Translations under genes and position numbers: made by a program
From: Porphyrobacter sp.
GTDB taxonomy: Bacteria; Pseudomonadota; Alphaproteobacteria; Sphingomonadales; Sphingomonadaceae
Direction: 5' to 3'
DNA: 64,000 nt
Assembly: GCA_027533455.1 (NCBI GenBank)
Contig: JAPZUC010000012.1
Location: 62,001 to 126,000, forward strand
The notes under the pieces: model-generated
Told to the model about the DNA's origin: nothing
Database searches by the model: none
The model's input: only the letters and a program-made list of their open reading frames with translations
Shown: positions 34,179-43,527 of the stretch, piece after piece
How the letters are laid out: every line of letters starts with the position of its first letter
Position numbering within the stretch: position 1 is the stretch's first letter

Positions 34179-34417
34179 CGGCCCACCCGCTCGCACGAAG
34201 TGAACCTGTTGCCGGCGAACTTCACCCGGAGATGATCGACCGCAAGCCGGGTTTCGGAATATCCGCCGGCCACCTGGCTGGACGAGGAAATCAACTGACA
34301 GGGTGTCGGTTTGCCCGCACATCCGACGGATAATAATGCCAGAGCGGCGGCTCCGGACAATCGTTCAAGCCGACGAGGGCACTCTCCTTGATGCGCGTCA
34401 AGAAGCGCAGGACACAA
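34169..34417 (-). pseudogene. Truncated CC0125/CC1285-type lipoprotein
   Basis: An N-terminal remnant of about 82 codons. It has a hydrophobic signal with lipobox-like LSVGC, then GGYSETRLAVDHLRVKFAGNRFTSCERV, homologous to the core of the intact lipoprotein at 27598-28179. Homology stops where the 27-bp repeat begins; the YLLYRAAELT part and everything after it are missing. The Arg of the usual TSRE is Cys here. Confidence 0.75.
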
Positions 34418-34597
34418 TCATGGATGTCAGAGTGCGCGGGGCAGTTTCTTGACCTGCATCAAATGCGCTGCAGCATTGCTGGGCTAGCAATGATCTGCCC
34501 GGCCCCAGCGGCCCGCAGTCGGGCGTTCTTGGCAGGTCCCGCCGGCTTGCAATATATTCAACCGTGGGCTTGATAGCGTGGATAAAGGGGGCGGACT

Positions 34598-36082
34598 ATC
34601 CCGAAGATTCGGCAAATCCCGATCGACACGCACCCCGAGAACACGGCGTTCCTGCTGCGTCACGGTGATGGCTATTCGGCCGAGCAGTTTCAGGCGCTGC
34701 GCAAGATCCGCATTTGGGGAGAAGGGTGCGAAATCCTCGCGAGCCTTGCTGTGGTCGACGATCCGACCATGATCGGCATCGACGAGATCGGCCTCGGTGA
34801 ACAGGCCTTCCAGCGGCTCGGGCTGACGGAAGGCACCGAAGTCGAGATTGCGCAGGCGCGTCCGCCCGCAAGCCTCGAATTCGTGCGCCGCAAGATCGAC
34901 GGCGAGGCGCTGGGCGATGGCGAGATCGCTGCGATCATCCGCGATGTCGCAAGCCACCGCTATTCGCATATGGAGATCGCGGCCTGGCTGGTCGCCTGCG
35001 CCGGGTTCATGACGACGCAGGAGACCTTCGCACTCACACGAGCGATGGTCGACGTCGGCAATCGCCTGCACTGGCAATCCCCGCTGGTGGTGGACAAGCA
35101 CTGCATTGGCGGGATTCCCGGTAACCGCACCTCGATGATTGTGGTGCCGATCGTTGCCGCGCACGGCCTCGTCTGCCCCAAGACCTCCTCGCGCGCGATC
35201 ACTTCGCCCAGCGGGACGGCGGACACGATGGAAGTGCTTGCCAATGTCGATCTGCCCGAGGAGCGGCTGACTGCGATCGTCGCCGAGCACAATGCCGTGC
35301 TGGCGTGGGGAGGGCGGATCGGATTGTCGCCAGCCGACGACGTACTGATCGCGGTCGAACGCCCGCTGCGGCTCGACACGATGGAGCAGATGGTCGCCTC
35401 GATCATCTCGAAGAAGGTGGCGGCGGGATCGACCCATCTGGTGCTCGACATCCCGGTCGGCCCGACCGCCAAGGTGCGCAGCCAGAGCGATGCGGTGCGC
35501 CTGCGCAAGCTGTTCGAATATGTCTCCCGTCACATGGGGCTGACAGTGAAAGTGGTGTTCACCGACGGCGCGCAGCCGGTCGGGCGCGGGGTTGGCCCGG
35601 TGATGGAGGCGCGCGACGTGATGGCGGTGCTACGCAACGAACCCGATGCGCCCGAAGATCTGCGCGATCACGCGGTGATGCTGGCCGGACACGTTCTCGA
35701 TTTCGATCCGGCGATCGAAGGGGGCAAGGGTTATGCCCGCGCGCTCGAACTGCTCGCCTCAGGCGCGGCGCTGGCGGCGATGGAGCGGATCATTGCCGCG
35801 CAGGGAGCGTGCGAGCAACAGTTGGTGCCAGGTCCGCTGTGGTACGAGGTCAAGGCGGCGCGTGCTGGGCGGACTACCGCCATCGATTGCGAGCGCATTG
35901 CCCGCGTCGCGCGGCAGGCCGGTGCGCCGATGGATAAGGCCGCCGGGATTGACCTATTGGTCAAGGTTGGCGGCATAGTTCGGGCGGGCGACGTGCTGTA
36001 CCGCATCCATGCGAGCTCGCAGACAGGACTCGATTTCGCCCGCGATCTGGCGAGCGAAGACCCCGGGTACGCTATTGCATGA
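34598..36082 (+). CDS. Thymidine phosphorylase / AMP phosphorylase-like enzyme
   Basis: A nucleoside (or nucleotide) phosphorylase of the archaeal-type TP/AMPase group. The segment KHCIGGIPGNRTSMIVVPIVAAHG and SSRAITSPSGTADTMEVL form the phosphate/sugar site; a C-terminal pyrimidine-phosphorylase domain follows. The N-terminal domain (KIRQIPIDTHPENTAFLLRH) lies upstream of the first GTG (34751), so the true protein is about 494 residues. No ATG, GTG or TTG is in frame between the TAA at 34583 and 34751; AGGGGG (86-91) is 6 nt before an ATC at 34598, used here as the provisional start. Its stop overlaps the next gene (ATGA). Confidence 0.87.
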   Translation: MPKIRQIPIDTHPENTAFLLRHGDGYSAEQFQALRKIRIWGEGCEILASLAVVDDPTMIGIDEIGLGEQAFQRLGLTEGTEVEIAQARPPASLEFVRRKIDGEALGDGEIAAIIRDVASHRYSHMEIAAWLVACAGFMTTQETFALTRAMVDVGNRLHWQSPLVVDKHCIGGIPGNRTSMIVVPIVAAHGLVCPKTSSRAITSPSGTADTMEVLANVDLPEERLTAIVAEHNAVLAWGGRIGLSPADDVLIAVERPLRLDTMEQMVASIISKKVAAGSTHLVLDIPVGPTAKVRSQSDAVRLRKLFEYVSRHMGLTVKVVFTDGAQPVGRGVGPVMEARDVMAVLRNEPDAPEDLRDHAVMLAGHVLDFDPAIEGGKGYARALELLASGAALAAMERIIAAQGACEQQLVPGPLWYEVKAARAGRTTAIDCERIARVARQAGAPMDKAAGIDLLVKVGGIVRAGDVLYRIHASSQTGLDFARDLASEDPGYAIA

Positions 36083-36981
36083 CAAGCGCGATGCTCCATT
36101 TCTTTGCCGAAGCGGCAGGTCCGGCGAAGGAGCTGGCCGCATTGTTGGGGGTCGAATATGCGCCAGTTGCAGTGCATCGCTTCCCCGACGGAGAAAGCCT
36201 GGTGCAGGTCGCCGGGACCGGGCCTGTCGCCTTGCTCAACCGTTCGCTCGACGATCCAAATGCCAAGCTGGTCGAAGTGTTGCTGGCCGCGTCGGCCTTG
36301 CGGGATTGCGGGGCGCGTCAGGTGTTCCTGGTCGCGCCCTATCTGGCCTACATGCGGCAGGACAAGGCGTTCCGCTTTGGTGAGGCGGTGAGCCAGAGGG
36401 TGATCGGACGCCTGCTGGCGGACACGTTCGACGGGGTGCTGACCATCGATCCGCATCTCCACCGGGTGCATAGCCTCGGCGAAGTCATCGCCGATGTTCC
36501 GGCCATCGCGATCACCGCCGCACCCTTGCTGGCGGCTGCGATTGATAATCAGGCCGCACGGGTGCTGGCAGGGCCGGACGTGGAATCGCACCAGTGGGTA
36601 GGCGGGGTTGCGCGCCTTGCGGGCCTGCCCTTCATCGTCGGACGCAAGCAGCGCCGAGGCGACCGCGATGTGACCGTCACATTCGACGATGCCACACAGA
36701 TCGCGGGACGGCAGGTGATGCTGGTCGACGATCTCATCTCCAGCGGTCGCACGCTGATCAAGGCGGCGTCGGGGCTGTACGCAGCAGGCGCGGCGCAAGT
36801 CGATGCGCTGGTGGTGCACAGCCTTGCCAGCACCGCCGACATCGCCGCGATGCACGCCGCCGGGATCGCCAGCATCCGGGCGACCGACAGTGTCGCCGGG
36901 CCGCTGGCCCAATTGCCTCTCGCGTCAACACTCGCGCAGGCCATCATCGATCAGGGCTGGACAGGAGCGCCGCACACATGA
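36079..36981 (+). CDS. prs: Ribose-phosphate pyrophosphokinase (PRPP synthetase) homologue
   Basis: A 300-residue divergent PRPP synthetase that transfers pyrophosphate from ATP to ribose-5-phosphate. Visible are LVAPYLAYMRQDKAF, the metal-binding IDPHLHRVHS, a short flexible loop GRKQRRGDRDV, and the PRPP-binding VMLVDDLISSGRTL. It differs enough from housekeeping Prs to be a paralogue. It overlaps both neighbours by ATGA and so is made together with the phosphorylase and the nuclease. Confidence 0.87.
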   Translation: MTSAMLHFFAEAAGPAKELAALLGVEYAPVAVHRFPDGESLVQVAGTGPVALLNRSLDDPNAKLVEVLLAASALRDCGARQVFLVAPYLAYMRQDKAFRFGEAVSQRVIGRLLADTFDGVLTIDPHLHRVHSLGEVIADVPAIAITAAPLLAAAIDNQAARVLAGPDVESHQWVGGVARLAGLPFIVGRKQRRGDRDVTVTFDDATQIAGRQVMLVDDLISSGRTLIKAASGLYAAGAAQVDALVVHSLASTADIAAMHAAGIASIRATDSVAGPLAQLPLASTLAQAIIDQGWTGAPHT

Positions 36982-38558
36982 CGGATCACAGGCTGACAGT
37001 CACCTTCCACGGCGCGGCGCAGACCGTCACCGGATCGTGCATGGAGTTCCGCATCGGCAGCCATGCGGTGTTGGTCGATTGCGGGATGTTCCAGGGCTCG
37101 CGCACGCTGGAGGCGCTCAACCATCAGGAATTTCCGTTCGATCCAGCCCAGATTGACGCGATCATCCTCACCCACGCTCATATCGATCATAGCGGGTTGC
37201 TGCCCAAGCTGGTCGCGCAGGGGTTCAAGGGCGAGGTGTGGTGCACGCAGGAAACCATCGACCTGCTCGAACACATGCTGGCAGATTCCGGTCGTATCCA
37301 CGAATTTGAGGCCGAGCGTCGCAATCGCCGCCGCGACCGCGCCGGCGAAGAGCCCTTCATCCCGCTCTACACCGAACACCAGGCGATGCTGGCGTGGGAG
37401 CGGTGTCGCCCGATTACCTTGCAAACCTGGTTCGAACCCGCACCCGGATTTCGCGCGCGGTTGTGGAATGCCGGGCATATCCTCGGTGCTGCCTCGGTCG
37501 AACTGGAGGCGGCGGGCACGCGGGTGATGTGTTCGGGCGATATCGGCCCGGCCAACAAGGCGTTCTATGCCGATCCCGAGGGGCCGTCCGGCTTCGATCA
37601 CGTGATCTGCGAGGCGACCTATGGCAACCGCGAACGCGAGAGGGTCAGCATCGAGGAACGCCGCGCCCTGCTCGAAGCCGAAGTGCTGGCTGCGCGCGCG
37701 CGCGGCGGCAATCTGGTGATCCCGATCTTTGCGCTCGAACGCACGCAGGAACTGCTGCTCGATCTCGACACCCTGATCGATCAGGGGCGCATTCCCGGCA
37801 CCCATGTGTTCGTCGATTCCCCGCTCGCCAACCGCATCACCGGTGTGTTTGAACGCTATGCTACCGAGCTGGAGGATACCGGGCGGCACAACATCTTCGA
37901 CAATCCAGCGTTCCACTTCGTCACTGACGTAGCAGAGAGCATGCGGCTCAATTCGATTACCGGGGCGGTGATTATGGCTGCCTCGGGCATGTGCGAGGCA
38001 GGGCGCATACGGCACCATCTACTCCAAAACCTGCACCGCTCGCGCTCGTCCATCCTGTTTGTCGGTTTCCAGGCGCAGGGAACGCTAGGCCGTGTGATCC
38101 TCGAAGGGGCGAAGACGGTGCGGATTTCGGGCAACGACGTTCGGGTGCGGGCGCAGATTCGGCAGATCGACAGCTATTCCGCCCATGCCGACCGTGACGA
38201 GCTGGCTGACTGGATCGCTGCGCGCCTACCAGTCGCCGGATCGGTGTTCCTCGATCACGGCGAGCCCGAAGCGGCGGAAGGCTTGCGCCGCTTGCTGCAA
38301 GCCCGCTTGCCCGAACAGGAGGTGCGCCTGCCGATAATCGGCGAGCGCTATGCGTTGCCGGCGGGGGCAAAGGCGAAGCGGGAGACCAGCGGACGGCAGG
38401 ACCTGCCGCTTGCAACCGGGCGCGACTGGCAGAACGCCTATGCCGATTTCGCTACCTCGTTGAAGGCGCGCCTGTCGCGGATGCCCGACGATGCCGAGCG
38501 CGAACAGGCGCTGCGAACCTTGCGCGAGGTGCTCGATGCCCATGATGCGCGCGGCTAG
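36978..38558 (+). CDS. MBL-fold beta-CASP RNA-processing nuclease
   Basis: A 526-residue metallo-beta-lactamase/beta-CASP protein of the CPSF/YSH1-like group. Zinc ligands are in THAHIDHSGLLPKL, NAGHILGAAS and CSGDIG; the beta-CASP part has a Ser/Ala-rich MAASGMCEAGRI; and the C-terminal motifs YSAHADRDEL and LDHGEP are present. Bacterial relatives act as ribonucleases. The last 90 residues (after LPAGAKAKRET) are extra. It overlaps prs by ATGA and is followed 16 nt later by an ABC transporter gene. Confidence 0.9.
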   Translation: MTDHRLTVTFHGAAQTVTGSCMEFRIGSHAVLVDCGMFQGSRTLEALNHQEFPFDPAQIDAIILTHAHIDHSGLLPKLVAQGFKGEVWCTQETIDLLEHMLADSGRIHEFEAERRNRRRDRAGEEPFIPLYTEHQAMLAWERCRPITLQTWFEPAPGFRARLWNAGHILGAASVELEAAGTRVMCSGDIGPANKAFYADPEGPSGFDHVICEATYGNRERERVSIEERRALLEAEVLAARARGGNLVIPIFALERTQELLLDLDTLIDQGRIPGTHVFVDSPLANRITGVFERYATELEDTGRHNIFDNPAFHFVTDVAESMRLNSITGAVIMAASGMCEAGRIRHHLLQNLHRSRSSILFVGFQAQGTLGRVILEGAKTVRISGNDVRVRAQIRQIDSYSAHADRDELADWIAARLPVAGSVFLDHGEPEAAEGLRRLLQARLPEQEVRLPIIGERYALPAGAKAKRETSGRQDLPLATGRDWQNAYADFATSLKARLSRMPDDAEREQALRTLREVLDAHDARG

Positions 38559-38574
38559 CCGGACGGGCTGAACG

Positions 38575-39300
38575 ATGGCGGGTCCGCCTGCGACTGCGGC
38601 TCCGGCCTTCCGGGCGCTGGGCCTGTCCAAGGTCTATCGCACCGGAGAGACCGAGGTGCACGCCCTGCGCGGCGTCGATCTGGATATTGCCGCAGGCGAG
38701 GTGCTGGTGCTTCTCGGCCCGTCGGGCAGCGGCAAATCGACGTTGCTCAATATCATGGGCGGGCTCGACCGACCGTCGAGCGGGCAATTGTTCTTCGGAG
38801 AAGAGGAGCTGACCAGCTTCGACGATGCCGGGCTGACACGGTTCCGCCGCGCGCATGTCGGCTTCATCTTCCAGTTCTACAATCTCGTCCCCAGCCTCAC
38901 CGCCGAGGAGAACGTCCGCCTCGTCACCGACGTTGCCGAGCGCCCGCTGGAGCCGATGGCGGCGCTCGAACTGGTCGGGCTGGCAGAGCGCGCCGCGCAT
39001 TATCCGGCCCAGCTGTCGGGCGGCGAACAGCAGCGGGTGGCGGTGGCCCGCGCGATCGCCAAGCAGCCCGAAGTGCTGCTCTGCGACGAGCCGACCGGCG
39101 CGCTCGACAGCGCCACGGGCATCCGCGTGCTCGAAGCGCTGGTGCGGATCAACCGCGAACGCGGCACTACGCTAGTTATCATCACCCACAACAGCGCAAT
39201 TGCCGGCATTGCCCACCGTGTGCTGCACTTTCTCGACGGACGGATCGCCCGGATAGAGCACAATGCAAATCCTATCGATCCGGCGGGGATCGTGTGGTGA
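38575..39300 (+). CDS. ABC transporter ATP-binding protein (MacB/LolD type)
   Basis: A 241-residue ATPase of the MacB/LolD/FtsE type: Walker [11 protein letters not shown]-loop [16 protein letters not shown], signature [16 protein letters not shown], Walker [13 protein letters not shown], and switch His in ITHN. It pairs with the FtsX-type permease directly downstream, whose GTG overlaps this stop. Confidence 0.93.
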   Translation: MAGPPATAAPAFRALGLSKVYRTGETEVHALRGVDLDIAAGEVLVLLGPSGSGKSTLLNIMGGLDRPSSGQLFFGEEELTSFDDAGLTRFRRAHVGFIFQFYNLVPSLTAEENVRLVTDVAERPLEPMAALELVGLAERAAHYPAQLSGGEQQRVAVARAIAKQPEVLLCDEPTGALDSATGIRVLEALVRINRERGTTLVIITHNSAIAGIAHRVLHFLDGRIARIEHNANPIDPAGIVW

Positions 39301-41660
39301 ACGCGCTCGATACCAAACTTTTCCGCGATTTGTGGCGGCTGCGCGGGCAGGTGCTGGCGATAGCGGTAGTGCTGGCGGCGGCTGCGGCGATCTTCGTGCT
39401 TTCAGCTGGCACCCATGCCTCGCTGACGCTGACGCGCGACGTCTACTATGCCCGCAACGGCTTTGCCGATGTTTTCGCGGAGCTCACCCGCGCGCCCGCC
39501 GACATCACCGAGCGTATCGCCGCGATCCATGGTGTAGCCGAAGTGGAAGGCGGCATTCGCCAGCTCGCCACGCTTGACATGGCAGGCGGCCACGAACCGA
39601 TGCGGGCAATCGTCAATTCGGTGCCTGAATACCGGCCGCGCCACATCAACCGGATCACCTTGCTTCGAGGACGCATGCCGTCGCCCGATTCAGCCGAGGA
39701 GATCATTGCCGACGAAGCCTTTGCCGAGGCCAACGCGCTGGAGCCGGGCGATGACATCGCGGCGGTAATCTATGGCAAGCGGCAGACCTTGAGGATCGTC
39801 GGCATCGGGCTCGCCCCCGATCACATCTTCTCCATCGCGCCGGGCGAGCTAGTGCCCGACAATCGCCGCTTCGGGGTGCTGTGGATGGGCGAGCGCGGCC
39901 TAGCTTCGGCGACTGATCGGGTCGATGCGATCAACACGCTGGTATTGCTTCTCGAACCCGATGCAGTGCCGGGCGAAGTGATCCGCCAGATCGACAGTCT
40001 GCTTGCGCCCTATGGCGGCACCGGAGCCTATGGGCGCGAGGAGCAGATCAGTCATGCCCTGCTCGATAGCGAGTTGAGCCAGCTTGACGCACTGACTCGT
40101 GTGATCCCGCCGGTGTTCCTGGTGGTGGCGACCTTCCTCGTGCTGGTCGTGCTAGGCCGCCTGATCGGCACCGAGCGGGCACAGATCGGGCTAATGAAGG
40201 CGTTTGGCTACAGCACTGCCGCCATCGGCTGGCATTACGGCAAGTTCGCGCTCGTCATCGCCATACTCGCCAGCGTGCTGGGCTGCGGGGTGGGTATATG
40301 GATGGGGCGGGCGATGACCGAACTCTATGCGCAGTACTACCACTTCCCCAGCCTCGAATACCGGCTCGATCCCGGAGTGCTGCTGATCGCCGTCGGGCTG
40401 TCGGTCGGCGCGGCGATGCTGGGCGCGCTGATCGGGATACGCTCGGCGGTGAGCATCAACCCGGCCCAAGCGCTCGCGCCGCCGCCACCGCCGATCTATA
40501 CTGACCGGCCGTTCGAACGGGTGGCGGTGCGTGCCGGGCTGTCTCCGGCAGGATTGATGATCATCCGTCACATCGCCCGCTGGCCGGGCCGCGCGGTGCT
40601 CACTGCGGGCGGGGTCGCCCTGTCGCTCGGACTGCTTTTTGCCACTTTGCAATTCCTCGACTCAAGCCGGTTCATGATCCAGACTTTCTTCATGCGCGCC
40701 CAAGCGCAGGATCTGACGGTAACGTTCACGCAGCCTCGAAACGAGCGGGCGCTGCACGAACTGGAACAGCTTTCTGGCGTAATCCGGGTGGAGCCGGTGC
40801 GGGCTGTGCCGGTGCGCCTGTCCTTTGCCAATCGCAGCGAACGCGGAGTAATCGAGAGCGTCAGCAATGCCAGCCAGCTGTCCGCACGGATCGACCGCAA
40901 CGGCGCCAAGTTGGCTGTGCCGCCACAGGGGCTTATGTTGAGCCGTCAGCTCGCCGATCAGCTGGGAGTCAAGAGCGGCGCGGAGATTGCGGTTCGGCTG
41001 CTCGATGGGGAGCGCACCGGCGGCATGCACAGGGTGGCGAGCGTGGTCGACGAGGTGATCGGCGTGCGCGCTTATGCCGCCGAGGATACGTTGCTGGCGA
41101 TGACCCGGGATGGGCTGCCGGCGAGCGGCGTGCTGCTGCGCATCGATCCCGCACTGCGCGACGACATTATCGACCGGCTGGGTGCGATGCCCGGCGTTCT
41201 GGGCGTGAGCGAGCGCAGCGCCGCCTTTGCCTTGTTCGAGGACATGATCGACGACAACCTCTACACCATGCTGTTTGTGTTCGTGGCCTTCGCTTCGGCG
41301 ATCGTCATCGGGGTGGTCTACAACAGCGCGCGGATCCTGTTTTCCGAACGCGCGCACGAGTTGGCGACCTTGCGGGTGCTGGGCTATCATCGCAGCGAGG
41401 TCGCGGCGATTCTGGTGGGCGAGCTGGCGCTGCTGGTGGTGCTGGCAATTCCGCTGGGCTGTGTGGTGGGGGTCGGCTTGGGCCAGTTGATGACCGCGAT
41501 GTTCAGCTCCGATCTGTTCCGCATTCCCTTCGCACCGGCCCGCTCCACCTATGGCGTGTCGATCATCGTAGTGCTGGTGGCAGCGGCAGCGACCTGCGCG
41601 CTGGTGGCGCGGCGGGTGCTCGCGCTCGATCTGGTGCGCGTGCTGAAGGCGCGTGAGTGA
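39294..41660 (+). CDS. FtsX-like ABC transporter permease
   Basis: A 788-residue permease with two FtsX domains. A first helix ([20 protein letters not shown]) precedes a large periplasmic MacB-PCD-like region, three helices around residues 275-390, a second periplasmic region, and three C-terminal helices. Two four-helix halves fused in one chain make the transporter a likely mechanotransmission-type exporter, not a conventional importer. GTG starts at 39294 and 39297 both overlap the ATPase gene. Confidence 0.9.
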   Translation: MVNALDTKLFRDLWRLRGQVLAIAVVLAAAAAIFVLSAGTHASLTLTRDVYYARNGFADVFAELTRAPADITERIAAIHGVAEVEGGIRQLATLDMAGGHEPMRAIVNSVPEYRPRHINRITLLRGRMPSPDSAEEIIADEAFAEANALEPGDDIAAVIYGKRQTLRIVGIGLAPDHIFSIAPGELVPDNRRFGVLWMGERGLASATDRVDAINTLVLLLEPDAVPGEVIRQIDSLLAPYGGTGAYGREEQISHALLDSELSQLDALTRVIPPVFLVVATFLVLVVLGRLIGTERAQIGLMKAFGYSTAAIGWHYGKFALVIAILASVLGCGVGIWMGRAMTELYAQYYHFPSLEYRLDPGVLLIAVGLSVGAAMLGALIGIRSAVSINPAQALAPPPPPIYTDRPFERVAVRAGLSPAGLMIIRHIARWPGRAVLTAGGVALSLGLLFATLQFLDSSRFMIQTFFMRAQAQDLTVTFTQPRNERALHELEQLSGVIRVEPVRAVPVRLSFANRSERGVIESVSNASQLSARIDRNGAKLAVPPQGLMLSRQLADQLGVKSGAEIAVRLLDGERTGGMHRVASVVDEVIGVRAYAAEDTLLAMTRDGLPASGVLLRIDPALRDDIIDRLGAMPGVLGVSERSAAFALFEDMIDDNLYTMLFVFVAFASAIVIGVVYNSARILFSERAHELATLRVLGYHRSEVAAILVGELALLVVLAIPLGCVVGVGLGQLMTAMFSSDLFRIPFAPARSTYGVSIIVVLVAAAATCALVARRVLALDLVRVLKARE

Positions 41661-42811
41661 TTCGGCGCTGGCTTACCCGCTGGCGCTGGCCGCTACTGCT
41701 TGCGATGCTGGTCGTCGCCGGGCTGGCGTTCGCCTTCTTGCCGCCCGCTGCCGCCGTCGATGCCGGGGAGATATCGCGCGGACCCATGGTGGTGAGCGTC
41801 ACCGACACTGCCGTCACCCGCGCGCTAGAGCACTACATCGTCTCAGCTCCGGTAACGGGATACCTTTCGCGCATCGAACTTGAAGCGGGCGATGCCATCG
41901 GCCGGGGGCAGGAGTTTGCGCGGATCAGCGGTCGCCCCTCGGCCCCGCTCGACCCGCGCACGATCACAGAGGGCCGCGCCGCGCTCGCCTCAGCGCAGGC
42001 GGCGGCGAGCCAGGCGCGCGCTGGGCTCGATCTGGCGCGCAGCGATCTTGCCCGGGCCGAAGCGCTGGCTACGCGCCAGTTCGTCTCACGCGCGCAGGTC
42101 GAGGCCATGCGCACCCGCGTGCTGAGCGGCGAGGCCGCGCTGGCACAGGCACGAGCTGAGGCTGCCCGGCTTGCCGCCATCATCAGGCAGCCCGACGGGT
42201 CGATCGGCGCATCGGTGACCCTGCGTGCGCCGGCGGCGGGCCGGGTGCTGAGCGTCATGAACGAAAGCGCGGGCATGGTCGCGGAAGGCACGCCGATCAT
42301 GACCATAGGCGATCCGGCGGAACTGGAAGTGGTGGTCGATCTGCTCTCGCGCGAGGCGGTGCGGGTGCACCCCGGTGACCGTGCGCTGATCACCCGCTGG
42401 GGCGGCCCCCAGCCGCTGGAGGGCCGGGTTTGGCGCGTCGAGCCATTGGGCCAACGCGAGATTTCCGCACTCGGAGTGGAGGAGCAGCGCGTCAATGTCA
42501 TCATCCGCTTTGCCGATCCGGCAAGGCTTGCGGCTGCAGGCCTTGGCCACGGGTTTCAGGTCGATGCCACGATCGAGCGCTGGCGCGATAATAAGGCACT
42601 GCGCGTGCCGGTCGGCGCGCTGTTCCGGGGGCCGGAGGGAAAGTGGCAGGTATTCGTAATCGAGCAGGGCCGTGCACGCCTGCAGATGGTCACCATCGGC
42701 CAGATCAACGAGGACTGGGGCGAAGTGCGCGGCGGTCTCGGCGAAGGCCAGCGCGTAGTGCTGAACCCGGCAAACACCTTGCGCGACGGCCAAAGGGTGA
42801 GCCCGCGCTGA
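41657..42811 (+). CDS. HlyD/MacA-type periplasmic adaptor
   Basis: A 384-residue membrane-fusion protein: N-terminal helix (WPLLLAMLVVAGLAFAFL), lipoyl half-motifs (VSAPVTGYLSRIELEAGDAIGRGQ and TLRAPAAGRVLSVMNESAGMVAEGTPI), an alpha-helical hairpin rich in Ala/Arg, and a C-terminal barrel (VPVGALFRGPEGKWQVFVIEQGRARLQMVTIG). It completes the MacAB-like ABC-FtsX system. GTG overlaps the permease stop (GTGA). No outer-membrane TolC gene is adjacent. Confidence 0.92.
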   Translation: MIRRWLTRWRWPLLLAMLVVAGLAFAFLPPAAAVDAGEISRGPMVVSVTDTAVTRALEHYIVSAPVTGYLSRIELEAGDAIGRGQEFARISGRPSAPLDPRTITEGRAALASAQAAASQARAGLDLARSDLARAEALATRQFVSRAQVEAMRTRVLSGEAALAQARAEAARLAAIIRQPDGSIGASVTLRAPAAGRVLSVMNESAGMVAEGTPIMTIGDPAELEVVVDLLSREAVRVHPGDRALITRWGGPQPLEGRVWRVEPLGQREISALGVEEQRVNVIIRFADPARLAAAGLGHGFQVDATIERWRDNKALRVPVGALFRGPEGKWQVFVIEQGRARLQMVTIGQINEDWGEVRGGLGEGQRVVLNPANTLRDGQRVSPR

Positions 42812-43181
42812 GATACGCCACGCGTGCGTGACAACTGCAGTGCAATGCTGGTGCCGGAAAAGGCCGCAATTGGCACAAGACCTGCCGATTTTCGCATCAC
42901 ATGGGAACGGCAGGTATGTCCTAGATCCGGCCTTTGAGGCCAAGCGGCAAGCATGTCCGCTTTCAGGCGGTCGTCAGGCGGACCGCGTTCTTGGTTGTAG
43001 GTCGATGAGGCGATGCTCAACCGCAATTGGGGGCACCATTGCAAGCAATGCCCCCACAGGTGCCCCCTTTGGGGTGAGAGTGCATGCCGCATTACGATAC
43101 GACATGAGGCACGTTCTAGCATGGTCCGCAGGCGGCATCCTGTCTGTATGGGACAGGATGCACAGCCATGGGAAAAGAAAG
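42812..43181. other. Non-coding region between accessory operon and tRNA-Ser
   Basis: About 370 bp without a convincing gene. It includes nested inverted repeats at 43029-43067. No integrase fragment was recognised on either strand, although a tRNA-adjacent position is a usual integration site. Confidence 0.45.
43029..43067. repeat. Nested inverted repeats beside tRNA-Ser
   Basis: The outer pair GGGGGCACC/GGTGCCCCC (43029-43037 and 43059-43067) encloses ATTGC-AA-GCAAT and a further CCCCC tract that can pair with the left arm. Two alternative hairpins are therefore possible. It lies about 115 bp past the tRNA 3' end and may be a terminator or an integration-site relic. Confidence 0.55.
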
Positions 43182-43273
43182 TGGCGGAGACGGAGGGATT
43201 CGAACCCTCGGTACCCTGATAGAGTACGGTTCCTTAGCAGGGAACTGGTTTCAGCCACTCACCCACGTCTCCG
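43182..43273 (-). tRNA. tRNA-Ser(GCT)
   Basis: On the minus strand the acceptor stem CGGAGAC pairs with GTCTCCG, the anticodon loop reads CTGCTAA (anticodon GCT, for AGC/AGU), there is a long variable arm, the T-loop is GGTTCGAATCC, and CCA is encoded at the 3' end. The 92 nt including CCA and the long variable arm are typical of tRNA-Ser. Confidence 0.97.
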
Positions 43274-43527
43274 GGTATCAGCATGGGCTGTAGGGGCGGC
43301 GCTATAGTCGGCCCTTGCGCAAGCGGCAAGGTGGCATCGAGAAAAATCCGCGTTACGCCTTTGCACGCGCCGGTTCGGCACGCGTTCAGGCTCGGCGCGC
43401 TAGGCGGACGTTCCGTTCGTCGCAAATCGGATTCGCCTTGGCGACAGGCTGTTGCCCGATGGACGGGAAGGGATTCTCTTCTGCCCTGCAGAAATGCGGG
43501 GGCTGGCACGAGGCTGCGAAAGGCTGC

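Noticed and set aside
43189..43219. Protein frame over the tRNA region (ETEGFEPSVP)
   Set aside because: This peptide is the well-known false translation of the tRNA-Ser T-arm and 3' end; the sequence is the tRNA gene.
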